Assembly (NCBI GenBank): GCA_964402405.1
Contig: CAYOCE010000035.1
Span: 1-14,672 of the forward strand
Direction: 5' to 3'
DNA length: 14,672 nucleotides
Source: CAYOCE01 sp964402405
GTDB lineage: Bacteria; Pseudomonadota; Alphaproteobacteria; UBA7879
Positions 1 through 7,045 of the stretch are shown here, piece by piece (within the stretch, counting starts at the first letter, position 1; each line of letters opens with the position of its first letter). The translations under genes were made by a program, and so were the position numbers. Under the pieces are notes generated by a model. The model was not told where the DNA came from. It searched no databases and saw only the letters and a program-made list of their open reading frames with translations.

Positions 1-1
1 A

Positions 2-94
2 GAAGCAACTGCAAGTGTGACCAAGGCTGGGTATGCGCTTTCTAAAACGGATGAGACTATAAAACTTCCCGTTTATGTGAAGACGGCGAATTAA
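2..94 (+). CDS. 3' end of an unidentified protein gene (partial)
   Basis: An open frame enters from the left edge and ends at a TAA at 92-94, leaving the last 30 residues of a protein whose start lies outside the window. The visible tail begins EATASVTKAGY and ends LPVYVKTAN. It has no cysteines, no recognisable motif and no membrane segment, and I cannot assign a family. It converges with the large minus-strand oxidoreductase gene, and the 230 bp between the two stops are mostly a palindromic repeat. The frame could be a chance open stretch, but its composition looks coding and the other frame I read here closes within 15 codons. Confidence 0.5.
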   Translation, partial: EATASVTKAGYALSKTDETIKLPVYVKTAN

Positions 95-123
95 CTTAAG
101 TCCGACAAATGTTACCCGAGGTT

Positions 124-316
124 GTCATCCCGGCCCCCGAGCGATAGCGAGGGAGAGCCGGGACCCAGCACAAATGGGATGGCGTCAGCCATCTCTTTAT
201 AAGAAAAAACTAAAGTGAGGACTCCCGGCTACGCCAAAGGCTTCGTCGTGGCGAGTCGTCCTCTCATAATCCCTAGGTTCCGGCTCTCGCTCGCTTCGCT
301 CACGGGCCGGAATGAC
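124..316. repeat. Nested palindromic repeat element, 193 bp (family A, copy 1)
   Basis: The outer arms at 124-161 and 280-316 are imperfect inverted repeats of about 37 bp, starting GTCATCCCGG and ending CCGGAATGAC. Inside are a 6-bp stem with a 4-nt loop (178-193, GATGGC/GCCATC) and a GAGGAC/GTCCTC stem (217-222 with 258-263) that encloses a further CGCCA/TGGCG hairpin. The same plan and much of the same inner sequence recur at 7646-7811, so this is a dispersed family. It lies 8 bp beyond the oxidoreductase stop codon and could act as a bidirectional terminator for the two converging genes. No transposase or target duplication is seen. Confidence 0.85.
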
Positions 317-324
317 GCCAATTT

Positions 325-3300
325 TTAGGACATTACAGGGAAGAGAGTCCTCACCCACAGATCGGTTAGTTTTTCAGCTAGGCTGTTTTGACTCAGGCGG
401 CCGGAGAGGCAATCAAAACTCAGGGTCTTTAGATCCTGATCCTGGTTAAAGCAGGAAAAAACAAAGGTTTCTTTGCCCGTGATGGGATCAATGTGGGACT
501 GCAGACATTGGGCGCAGATTTCCTTCATCATGCATTGCATGGGGGAGTTGATGCTTCCGATGATTTTAACGTTTTCTTTTAAATACGGTTTTACCGTCGT
601 TTGCAAAGTTCCCGTCACCGCCGCCATCATTTTATCCGAGCCAATCACGATAAATCGATCCACTTGAGATAGGATGTCTTTGTGATGATGAAGGGCTTGA
701 ACCACGTTGCCTTGAAAATGAGTATCAGACGATGACCCTTCCACACACCAAATGACCTGATCAGCCGCAGCCTCGATTTCGGGAACCTTATAAATATCTT
801 GCTCTGTTTTGTAGGCGGCAAAATAAAGGACATGGCAACCATTGGCGCGTAGGGCCTTACCAATGGAAAACAGAACGGCATTCCCGAGTCCTCCCCCCAC
901 TAAACAAACAGTCTCCCCTTTAGGGATATCCGTTGGACTTCCTGTAGGGCCCATCAAAACAACAGGCTCGCCTGGTTTTAGATTGGCTACTAATCTAGAG
1001 GATCCGCCCATTTCCAGAATGATCAGACTAATCGTGCCTTTTTCAGGATCCACACTAGCGCCCGTAGCCGCAATTCCCTCCATTTTCAGACGTGTTCCGT
1101 TGACTACCTCTGCATAGGTCTCAAAATTCTCCAGACGATAAAATTGACCGGGTTTGAAATGACCCGCTGCAAGAGGAGCGTGGATGATCACCTCTACAAT
1201 AGTGGGGGTGAGTCTATTAATTTCTAAAACCGTGGCTGTTAGAAGCTGATCTATGTAACTTAAAAACCATCCCCGCGAAGGCGGGAACCCATGGGCCCCC
1301 GCCTTCGCGGGGGTGGTTGAAAAGAGTGCGGGGATGGTTTGAAAGGGGGAATTATATTCCTTCTTGGGAGGGTTTTTGGATAATACGTGATTGACGACAG
1401 GATACCCCTTCTTGGCGCTGGCAATGGCGCGCACCACACTGCCTTTGAAGGAGGGATGAAGATCCCCAAAAAAGCTGACTCTATCCTTCGTCAACACATA
1501 GGTATTTTCAGGTTTTGGACTCGTTTCCGGTGTAACAGCATTGCCATCCCCATCGATGGCTCCAAAGTATTTCCCATCCATTTTGAAGGACCCAAGTGCC
1601 TCGCGATTCAAAACGGTATTGGGTTCTGTGCCGGTGGCGATTAAAATAGTCCGGGCAGGGATTTCAATAATATTTCCATTTGTATCTGAAACCTTAAGTC
1701 CTTTAGCATCCCCATGCTCATCAACACTCACCCCCACCGGTGCCAGGTTATCTTTAAACCAAACTCCTTCAGCCAGAGCCTCTGTAATTTCCTCATGATT
1801 CAGGCGATAGGCGGGGGAATCTTGAAGGGACTTGCGATAAAGAATCGTGGCCCCTCCCCATTTCTGCAACAGCGTTAGTTTTTCCTGATAAGATCTAGCA
1901 GCGCGCAAAGCACGTCCATGATTCAAAAACGTTTCAGCCAAAGTATGATCTTCAAGCGTCCATTTTTCCTCTACAACCTCTTTTCCTAATTGATCCACCA
2001 GGATTTCATAACGACTTAGAAATTTTTCCACCTGCAGAGGATAATACGCCAAGGCCTCTGTAGCTGTATCGATCGCCGTCAATCCCCCACCCACAACAAC
2101 GATGGGCAACTGCACCGTTAGATTCGCAATGCTATCCTTCTTAAAGGCCCCGCTTAATTGCAAATTCATCAAAAAATCCGAGGCCATGCGAACCCCCGGG
2201 GCCAGGATATTGGGGATCTGAGGCATATTGGGTTTCCCTGCCCCCAGGCACAAAGCCACATGATCAAACCCCAGTTGGAAGGCTTGATCTTCGGTGATTG
2301 TACTCCCAAAGCGTACACCGCCCTTCAGTAAAAATTGATCATGACGCTCGAGAATTAATCGGATAATTTTTAGAAAGTTTTTGTCCCACCGATTGGTAAT
2401 GCCGTATTCAGCAACGCCTCCAAATCCACTGGTGATGCGATCGGACAAATCCTCGCGAATTGTTCTAATATCGCAAATAGGCTGATCCAAGATATCTGCA
2501 GGCATGGGCTCAATGCGCAAACCATCAATCCCCACCACCTGGTGTCCAGAACGTAATAAGTAGTGTGCTAGCGTAAATCCAGCTGGTCCCATCCCCACAA
2601 CCAAAACCTTGTATCCCGATTCGGCTTGGGGCAGGGGATCCATGATATTCAACGGATTCCATCGGGTCAGCAAACTATAAATTTCAAATCCCCAGGGCAA
2701 ATTCAGAATCGCCTTTAGGGTTTGGGTTTCAATGGCTGGCACATTCACGGGGGTTTGTTTTTGGAAAATGCATCCTTTCATACAATCATTACAAATGCGA
2801 TGACCTGTGGCTGCAACCATGGGGTTATCAATCATGACGATTCCCAAAGCGCCTAGCAGATATCCATCGCCCCGGACTTGATTCATTTCGGAAATTTTTT
2901 CATCCAAGGGACACCCTATAAGGAGGTTCCCCAATTCATTGGTCTTAAAATGTCCTTCCTTATCCTTCATTCCCTGACTACAGGAATCCTTTTTTTGGGG
3001 ATGACATTTGATGCAATAGGTGGCCTGATCCTGGGCTTGCACCAGCGTAACCCCGGGATCCCGCAGAGAAAATCCAGGTCGCTCTTTAATCTCATGCTCC
3101 TCCACCAGATTTTGAAAATCCAGCTTTTGAGGTAGGTTAAATAACGTGCCTTCCCTATGTTTTTCTTGGCCCTGTTGGTTATAAAGAGCCCACGCAGCAT
3201 ACTGTTTTGCAGCCTCTAGAGGCTCCACATATTGATCTTTGGATTCCATCCACCGTTGGACATATGTAGCAAAAACCAATTCATCTCCATCGAATGGTTG

Positions 3301-3690
3301 ATCCATATGCTGACTAAGTATCTTTCGTAAATCAGCTTCACAAAACGCTGTAGTATCTTGGGACGTATAGGCGTTGGCCACTTGCCGCATCACAAAAAAT
3401 CGTTTCACATAATGAATGGGTTTGAAAGTTAAGGCTTGCTTTTGCAAAGATTCAACTTGAGGCGTAATACGAAATAATTCAGCCAAGAAATTTTCCACAT
3501 AAGGAGCAAGATCTATTAATAACTCACTGGAAATTTCTTTTTTTGATCGTGCTTGGTGATATCTTTGGGAAAGTACAGGGTCTTCTTGAGAGGTCCAATC
3601 TTGAAAAATCTGATCAAGCTTCGTTAGCCCAGAAACAGAATATAAATCTTGAAAGGTTAAATTAAAGTTTAGATTTAAGGTTTTGGACAT
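325..3690 (-). CDS. FAD-dependent oxidoreductase: GltD/NfnB-like module fused to a PyrK/NfnA-like module
   Basis: This 1121-residue soluble flavoprotein probably moves electrons between NAD(P)H and an iron-sulfur partner; the exact substrate is not evident. Residues 1 to about 215 are an unassigned, mostly helical region. Cysteines at 226, 229, 237, 260, 300, 303 and 307 resemble the [4Fe-4S]-binding region of the glutamate synthase small subunit family. GxGPAG at 366-371 is the FAD-binding Rossmann motif and GGG at 534-536 begins the second nucleotide-binding fold. From about 813 to 1050 there is a ferredoxin-reductase-like domain with a GGGLGNA nucleotide motif. Cysteines 1053, 1059, 1062 and 1080 look like a [2Fe-2S] site. 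The order matches NfnB-NfnA or a GltD-PyrK fusion. Residues about 791-809 come from a palindromic insertion. The ATG lies 9 bp after the flippase stop, suggesting co-transcription; the ribosome-binding site is weak (GGTGAG, 13 nt away). Confidence 0.85.
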   Translation of the reverse strand: MSKTLNLNFNLTFQDLYSVSGLTKLDQIFQDWTSQEDPVLSQRYHQARSKKEISSELLIDLAPYVENFLAELFRITPQVESLQKQALTFKPIHYVKRFFVMRQVANAYTSQDTTAFCEADLRKILSQHMDQPFDGDELVFATYVQRWMESKDQYVEPLEAAKQYAAWALYNQQGQEKHREGTLFNLPQKLDFQNLVEEHEIKERPGFSLRDPGVTLVQAQDQATYCIKCHPQKKDSCSQGMKDKEGHFKTNELGNLLIGCPLDEKISEMNQVRGDGYLLGALGIVMIDNPMVAATGHRICNDCMKGCIFQKQTPVNVPAIETQTLKAILNLPWGFEIYSLLTRWNPLNIMDPLPQAESGYKVLVVGMGPAGFTLAHYLLRSGHQVVGIDGLRIEPMPADILDQPICDIRTIREDLSDRITSGFGGVAEYGITNRWDKNFLKIIRLILERHDQFLLKGGVRFGSTITEDQAFQLGFDHVALCLGAGKPNMPQIPNILAPGVRMASDFLMNLQLSGAFKKDSIANLTVQLPIVVVGGGLTAIDTATEALAYYPLQVEKFLSRYEILVDQLGKEVVEEKWTLEDHTLAETFLNHGRALRAARSYQEKLTLLQKWGGATILYRKSLQDSPAYRLNHEEITEALAEGVWFKDNLAPVGVSVDEHGDAKGLKVSDTNGNIIEIPARTILIATGTEPNTVLNREALGSFKMDGKYFGAIDGDGNAVTPETSPKPENTYVLTKDRVSFFGDLHPSFKGSVVRAIASAKKGYPVVNHVLSKNPPKKEYNSPFQTIPALFSTTPAKAGAHGFPPSRGWFLSYIDQLLTATVLEINRLTPTIVEVIIHAPLAAGHFKPGQFYRLENFETYAEVVNGTRLKMEGIAATGASVDPEKGTISLIILEMGGSSRLVANLKPGEPVVLMGPTGSPTDIPKGETVCLVGGGLGNAVLFSIGKALRANGCHVLYFAAYKTEQDIYKVPEIEAAADQVIWCVEGSSSDTHFQGNVVQALHHHKDILSQVDRFIVIGSDKMMAAVTGTLQTTVKPYLKENVKIIGSINSPMQCMMKEICAQCLQSHIDPITGKETFVFSCFNQDQDLKTLSFDCLSGRLSQNSLAEKLTDLWVRTLFPVMS
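1265..1339. repeat. Palindromic element inserted in frame in the oxidoreductase gene
   Basis: Arms at 1265-1285 and 1298-1318 form a 21-bp inverted repeat with one mismatch and a 12-nt loop. A further perfect 12-nt complement of the left arm end (GCGGGGATGGTT) sits at 1328-1339, as if the right end were partly duplicated. The core is 54 bp and the extended unit 75 bp; both are multiples of three, so the reading frame is kept. In the protein it reads TTPAKAGAHGFPPSRGWF, a proline/glycine-rich stretch unlike its surroundings, between the GltD-like and reductase-like domains. The arms resemble the hairpin between two tRNA genes at 5561-5661. The behaviour parallels the in-frame Rickettsia palindromic elements. 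Confidence 0.85.
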
Positions 3691-3699
3691 AAGAGTAGA

Positions 3700-5124
3700 T
3701 TATCTCACCATCTTTAGGGCCTTGCGATATTTGGCGGAAATCGTAAACATTTTCCAAAAGCCGGTTGCCCACAATAGGCCTGCATAAGACACAGCAAACC
3801 AAATGCCAAGGATTATAAAATATCCGGGAAACACGTATTTCAATAAAACAAAGAGCGTTAAATTTATGAGGTTAATAAAAATAATCCGATTGGTATTTTT
3901 AGAAAACAGCGGGATTTTAAAAGCACGCCCCCCTAAAACAAAGCTAAGGACAATGCTGACCAGTGTCGTGGCAAGCCCTGCATAAACAGGGGCAAGAATT
4001 TGAAACTTAGGAATCAAAAGATAATTCAAAAGCAAGGTCATTACAGCTGATACTCCTGAAATCCAAGAAAGATATTTTGTTTTTTTGATAATATGAAAAC
4101 TAAGGTCTAAATAAAAAATTCGAAAACTACTTAAGGCCGCTATGATGGTTAAAAGGGGAATTAACTTTTTGGCTGTTTCCATATATTTTTCCCCCAAGCC
4201 ATAGGTGGCAATATCCGCAGAAAATAAAATAAATCCCAACGTACACGGCAATATAACAATTAGAAAAACATCAAAATAGTCCCGGATAAACTTTCGCGAG
4301 ATAGATTTTCCAAACGTTTCAAAGGCATTCAAAATAATAGGCTGGAAAGTGGAATTAATGGACAGCATCAATAGCGTAAAACTGCTAATCACCAAATCAT
4401 AGCTTGCTGAATAAAGACCTGTTAACTCAGCGGATCCAAGCCAATCCAACATCAAGCGATCAAAAACACGGCCACACAAAATGGATAATAAATAGGGCAT
4501 CAACGGCAAGCTATAGGATAAGATATTTTTTTGGAGGACGGAATCGGTACTTAAGGAAAATCCTTGCCATAATTTAGAGTAGGAAAAAAGAGAGACAAGT
4601 AAAATAGCCACCACTTGCCCATAGATAATGCTAAGAGGTCCATATCCCAACTTCATAAATAGAACGCTAATCCCAAGGCCAAAAATGGCCTTAACACATA
4701 GCAATACTCCATAGGCTCTAGGCAGAATAGTGGCTTTTGTTAAGGATAGATTTAATTCAAACCAAGCATATTCCCATAGAAATATGAGGAAGAGAAAAAG
4801 AATGCCCCATTCAAAATGGCAGAAAAAATTTACACAAATGATTCCGATGAAGCTAACCCCCATCAGGGCTAGAAATAAAGTTAAAATAGCTTTTTTAACA
4901 TCTTGGGTGTTTTCTAAAAATTTTGGATAAAAGCGCTCAAGTCCATAATTGATCCAATGGAAAAACAGAGTGTATCCAAACAGCATGGTTGTTAGAAAAA
5001 TAGCATAAAAACCGTATTCTGCTGGGGGTAAAAAGGAGGTGTAAATCTTGAGCGATAGAAAGTTAATAAACCCCGCAAAAATCCTGGTTAGACTATATGT
5101 TGCAACGTTGGAAATAAGCTTCAT
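3700..5124 (-). CDS. Wzx/MATE-like polysaccharide flippase, multi-pass membrane protein
   Basis: The 474-residue product is almost wholly hydrophobic, with roughly twelve to fourteen membrane segments. Its N-terminus (MKLISNVATYSLTRIFAGFINFL) followed by PAEYGFYAIFL is typical of the RfbX/Wzx group of the MOP superfamily, inner-membrane proteins that flip undecaprenyl-linked sugar units during O-antigen, capsule or exopolysaccharide synthesis. The length is usual for the family. The ATG start gives a normal membrane N-terminus, but the sequence just before it has no clear Shine-Dalgarno. No glycosyltransferase or polymerase gene is adjacent, so the substrate cannot be inferred. The only close neighbour on the same strand is the oxidoreductase, starting 9 bp after this stop, an unrelated function. 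Two short palindromes lie upstream. A different MOP-family lipid flippase is the main alternative. Confidence 0.85.
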   Translation of the reverse strand: MKLISNVATYSLTRIFAGFINFLSLKIYTSFLPPAEYGFYAIFLTTMLFGYTLFFHWINYGLERFYPKFLENTQDVKKAILTLFLALMGVSFIGIICVNFFCHFEWGILFLFLIFLWEYAWFELNLSLTKATILPRAYGVLLCVKAIFGLGISVLFMKLGYGPLSIIYGQVVAILLVSLFSYSKLWQGFSLSTDSVLQKNILSYSLPLMPYLLSILCGRVFDRLMLDWLGSAELTGLYSASYDLVISSFTLLMLSINSTFQPIILNAFETFGKSISRKFIRDYFDVFLIVILPCTLGFILFSADIATYGLGEKYMETAKKLIPLLTIIAALSSFRIFYLDLSFHIIKKTKYLSWISGVSAVMTLLLNYLLIPKFQILAPVYAGLATTLVSIVLSFVLGGRAFKIPLFSKNTNRIIFINLINLTLFVLLKYVFPGYFIILGIWFAVSYAGLLWATGFWKMFTISAKYRKALKMVR

Positions 5125-5179
5125 TTGAGGGTTATGTATCCTGAATATTCTTGGGTCAGCGCCGTCATCATTGCCCTAA

Positions 5180-5223
5180 CCTATCATAGGGGTTTCAGAA
5201 AGAAAAGGGATAGTTGAACTATC
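5180..5223. promoter_or_regulatory. Two short palindromes upstream of the flippase gene
   Basis: CCTATCATAGG at 5180-5190 is a perfect odd-centred palindrome with 5-bp arms, and GATAGTTGAACTATC at 5209-5223 has 7-bp arms around one base. Their centres are 31 bp apart, about three helical turns. They lie 56-99 bp before the flippase ATG, between it and the divergent tRNA promoter, where an operator would be expected. I found no convincing minus-strand -35/-10 pair here, so a regulatory role is only suggested by position. Confidence 0.3.
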
Positions 5224-5252
5224 GAATCAACCGAAAGATTTTTAATTAATCC

Positions 5253-5282
5253 TTGACCCTCATTGTTTTTTCCCCTTATAAA
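5253..5282 (+). promoter_or_regulatory. Probable sigma-70 promoter of the tRNA cluster
   Basis: TTGACC at 5253-5258 and TATAAA at 5277-5282 are separated by 18 bp. Transcription would start near 5289, about 14 bp before mature tRNA-Cys. Three tRNA genes follow on the same strand and could share this start, although gaps of about 70 and 165 bp leave room for others. Confidence 0.6.
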
Positions 5283-5302
5283 TAAAGGTATTGGATGTAT
5301 AT

Positions 5303-5376
5303 GGCCGGGTGGCAGAGTGGTTATGCAGAGGACTGCAAATCCTTGGACGTCGGTTCAATTCCGGTCCCGGCCTCCA
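5303..5376 (+). tRNA. tRNA-Cys (anticodon GCA)
   Basis: A complete cloverleaf can be folded. The acceptor arms are GGCCGGG and CCCGGCC, the discriminator is U at 5373 (typical of tRNA-Cys), and CCA at 5374-5376 is encoded. The anticodon GCA is at 5335-5337 in the loop CTGCAAA, closed by GAGGA/TCCTT, and the T-loop contains GGTTCAATTCC. It is the first gene of a three-tRNA cluster and reads UGC and UGU codons. Confidence 0.95.
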
Positions 5377-5445
5377 TTTTTTAAGAAATGCTATTTTTAG
5401 GCTAGCATTCCTAAAGGATGTTTGGTATGTACATTCCTATGGTAT

Positions 5446-5521
<76 letters not shown>

Positions 5522-5560
5522 TTTTTCAATTGATGCATTAGGTTTGCGTTCTATATTTTA

Positions 5561-5661
5561 GGACCATCCCGACGAAAGTTCGGGATCCAAGTGCGCATAA
5601 GACGGTCAATACTTAGACAATACTGTCGCTGTATGGACCCCGACTTTCGTCGGGGTGGTTC
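5561..5661. repeat. Palindromic hairpin element between tRNA-Asn and tRNA-Gln (family B)
   Basis: The left arm at 5561-5588 (GGACCATCCCGACGAAAG...) is complementary to the right arm at 5635-5661 (...CTTTCGTCGGGGTGGTTC), with one single-base bulge and a few mismatches. The roughly 46 bp between the arms contain a weaker GACA/TGTC pairing. The ACCATCCC...CGAA...GGGGTGGT pattern is shared with the element inside the oxidoreductase gene, so the two probably belong to one REP-like family. Here it sits in a spacer and could affect processing or termination of the tRNA precursor. Confidence 0.75.
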
Positions 5662-5687
5662 AAAATAGTAATTAATAATCTTTCCAT

Positions 5688-5761
5688 TGGGGAATAGTTT
5701 AGCGGTAGAACTCCCGGCTCTGGACCGGGCGACCTAGGTTCGAATCCTGGTTCCCCAGCCA
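5688..5761 (+). tRNA. tRNA-Gln (anticodon CTG)
   Basis: The acceptor arms TGGGGAA and TTCCCCA pair fully, G73 is at 5758 and CCA at 5759-5761 is encoded. The anticodon stem is CCCGG/CCGGG around the loop CTCTGGA, with anticodon CTG at 5720-5722. The gene reads CAG only, so a TTG isoacceptor must lie elsewhere. The U1-A72 pair matches the bacterial GatCAB identity element for Glu-tRNA(Gln). Confidence 0.95.
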
Positions 5762-5789
5762 TTTATATTATAAAATCTCAATTCTGTTA

Positions 5790-5949
5790 GAGCTTGTTGA
5801 TAAATATCTATTACATCATCCCGGACCGTGGGCGATAGCAAGCGAGATCCGGAATGACCTTACCCATGCGTCCATATATGACATTTTAGTGATATTTTGC
5901 TAAAACTTATACGCAGTTTCTATAATTTTCCTAGTTTGTCAACAAGCTC
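5790..5949. mobile_element. MITE-like non-autonomous element, 160 bp, with TTA target duplication
   Basis: Perfect 11-bp terminal inverted repeats, GAGCTTGTTGA at 5790-5800 and its complement at 5939-5949, extend imperfectly to about 16 bp. TTA directly flanks both ends (5787-5789 and 5950-5952), as expected of a target-site duplication. The interior has no coding frame of note and contains a REP-like hairpin at 5816-5857. A 3-bp TNA-type duplication would suit mobilisation by an IS5-group transposase, but no such gene is in the window and the assignment is an inference. This element fills most of the gene-free stretch from 5762 to 6084. Confidence 0.65.
5816..5857. repeat. Short REP-like hairpin (family A fragment) nested in the MITE
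   Basis: TCATCCCGGA at 5816-5825 pairs with TCCGGAATGA at 5848-5857, with one wobble. The sequence between, CCGTGGGCGATAGCAAGCGA, matches the complement of the right arm of the 124-316 element well. It looks like one arm of that family collapsed into a single hairpin, and it now lies inside the 160-bp MITE-like unit. Confidence 0.6.
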
Positions 5950-6014
5950 TTAGCTAGATTTCTAGAGCAACGTATGGCGCTTTGAAGAAATAAAAGCGCT
6001 ATGTAAAAAAACTA

Positions 6015-6042
6015 TTGAAATAATTTTTTTAATTATTATATT
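6015..6042 (+). promoter_or_regulatory. Probable promoter of the secreted-protein gene at 6085
   Basis: TTGAAA at 6015-6020 and TATATT at 6037-6042 are 16 bp apart, with a very AT-rich spacer. The start would fall about 35 bp before the ATG. Just upstream, 5974-5983 and 5993-6002 form a 10-bp inverted repeat (ATGGCGCTTT/AAAGCGCTAT, one wobble) that could be an operator or the end of upstream transcription. Confidence 0.5.
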
Positions 6043-6084
6043 TTCATGTACTACTTGGCTAAAATTTAAATAAAGGAGACTTTC

Positions 6085-6813
6085 ATGAAAAAAACAACAA
6101 TTGTGAATAAAAGTATTATTGCAGCTATGCTGTTTTGTGTATCCCATGGGATAATGGATTCTTTTGGAGCAGAATGGGGGACTACAGCAACTGGTATGGG
6201 GACATCAAATTCTGTGGCAAGTGTGCCTGAATTGGCAATAAGTGAATCTCATAAAATTAAGAAATTCATTTTACCACCTTATAATCGGGAAACTACTACT
6301 CCTGCTCAGAGAGCAGCTGACATGAAGGCTCATACGGCTCAGCAAAATAAGTTTAGTGATGATATGGATATTCTATACAAGGCATTCAAAGAAAAACATC
6401 CTTTTTCTGCACAAAGAATAGATAATAGCCTCTGTATTCCTGTGGAGCTGCAGATCCGGTATGAAGTTTCTGATGGAGAAGCCCAGGATGGTATGCCCGA
6501 ATATAGAAGAATTGCGATTCCTGCTGAAACAATGGCTTTTATTAATACTGGTTTTACGAATGGTTTTGCAATTCATACAGTTTATCGAATGGAAAATGGG
6601 GTAGAGAGTAATGATCCATTATTTATGCAGGATCTGACAAATAGTTTTTTAATACTGCAAGAGAGACTCACCAATATAAAACTTGGTCTTGACCCCTATG
6701 GGACTTCTAAGAACTTCAAGAAAGGAAGCTTTGGAGACCTTTACATTTATCCACAGGGATGGGGGAACAAAGATACTTCCTCATCAAGCTCGACTTCGTC
6801 TAACACACTTTAG
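6085..6813 (+). CDS. Secreted protein of unknown function, 242 aa
   Basis: I do not recognise a family. The N-terminus MKKTTIVNKSIIAAMLFCVSHG is a classical Sec signal peptide: positive start and hydrophobic core, then a probable cleavage near SFGA|EW around residue 29, so the mature protein is probably periplasmic, surface-bound or exported. Residues 30-60 are rich in Gly, Thr and Ser. The middle section (about 85-215) looks globular and ends with PYGTSKNFKKGSFGDLYIYPQG. The last 13 residues are a serine/threonine tail (SSSSSTSS). The single mature-region cysteine cannot pair internally. The start is well supported by AAGGAG 6-7 nt before the ATG. It has its own promoter and is followed after 13 bp by a long stem-loop, so it is probably monocistronic. 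A host-interaction role is possible but nothing in the sequence proves it. Confidence 0.75.
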   Translation: MKKTTIVNKSIIAAMLFCVSHGIMDSFGAEWGTTATGMGTSNSVASVPELAISESHKIKKFILPPYNRETTTPAQRAADMKAHTAQQNKFSDDMDILYKAFKEKHPFSAQRIDNSLCIPVELQIRYEVSDGEAQDGMPEYRRIAIPAETMAFINTGFTNGFAIHTVYRMENGVESNDPLFMQDLTNSFLILQERLTNIKLGLDPYGTSKNFKKGSFGDLYIYPQGWGNKDTSSSSSTSSNTL

Positions 6814-6826
6814 TGCCTCAGACATG

Positions 6827-6901
6827 ATACTATCTTGGGCTCCCTCTTCGGGTACCGCGTCGTCAAACGTGGAAAAATGTAGAGTGGGTCTGGGATAGTA
6901 T
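6827..6901 (+). terminator. Long stem-loop after the secreted-protein gene, possible terminator
   Basis: A 21-nt left arm at 6827-6847 pairs with a right arm at 6881-6901: 15 Watson-Crick pairs, 5 G-U pairs and one mismatch, with a 33-nt loop. The G-U pairs are valid only in + strand RNA; the other strand would have A-C mismatches. It begins 13 bp after the stop codon. The tail TATTTAAGTTCTT is only weakly U-rich, so it may protect the 3' end rather than terminate. Confidence 0.5.
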
Positions 6902-6968
6902 TTAAGTTCTTGTCCATCTTTCCTTTCCTATCCAAAAGATTAATATTAAAATAACCCTCGTTTCAGGC

Positions 6969-6998
6969 TTGCATTAATCAGCGGATTCCTTTTAGAAT
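6969..6998 (+). promoter_or_regulatory. Possible promoter of the ClpP-family gene
   Basis: TTGCAT at 6969-6974 and TAGAAT at 6993-6998 are 18 bp apart, giving a start roughly 40 bp before the ATG at 7046. The match is moderate. No other candidate in the 232-bp gap looked better. Confidence 0.4.
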
Positions 6999-7045
6999 AG
7001 AGAAGAATCTTGAACATAAAACTTTCGCGAAGGATATGACTTTAA

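Noticed and set aside
1260..1469. Separate small protein encoded over the palindrome inside the oxidoreductase gene
   Set aside because: It lies in another frame of a continuous well-supported gene and its sequence derives from the repeat.
5387..5409. Short AATGCTA/TAGCATT stem between tRNA-Cys and tRNA-Asn as a terminator
   Set aside because: Only 7 bp with no T-tract after it; too weak to list as a feature.
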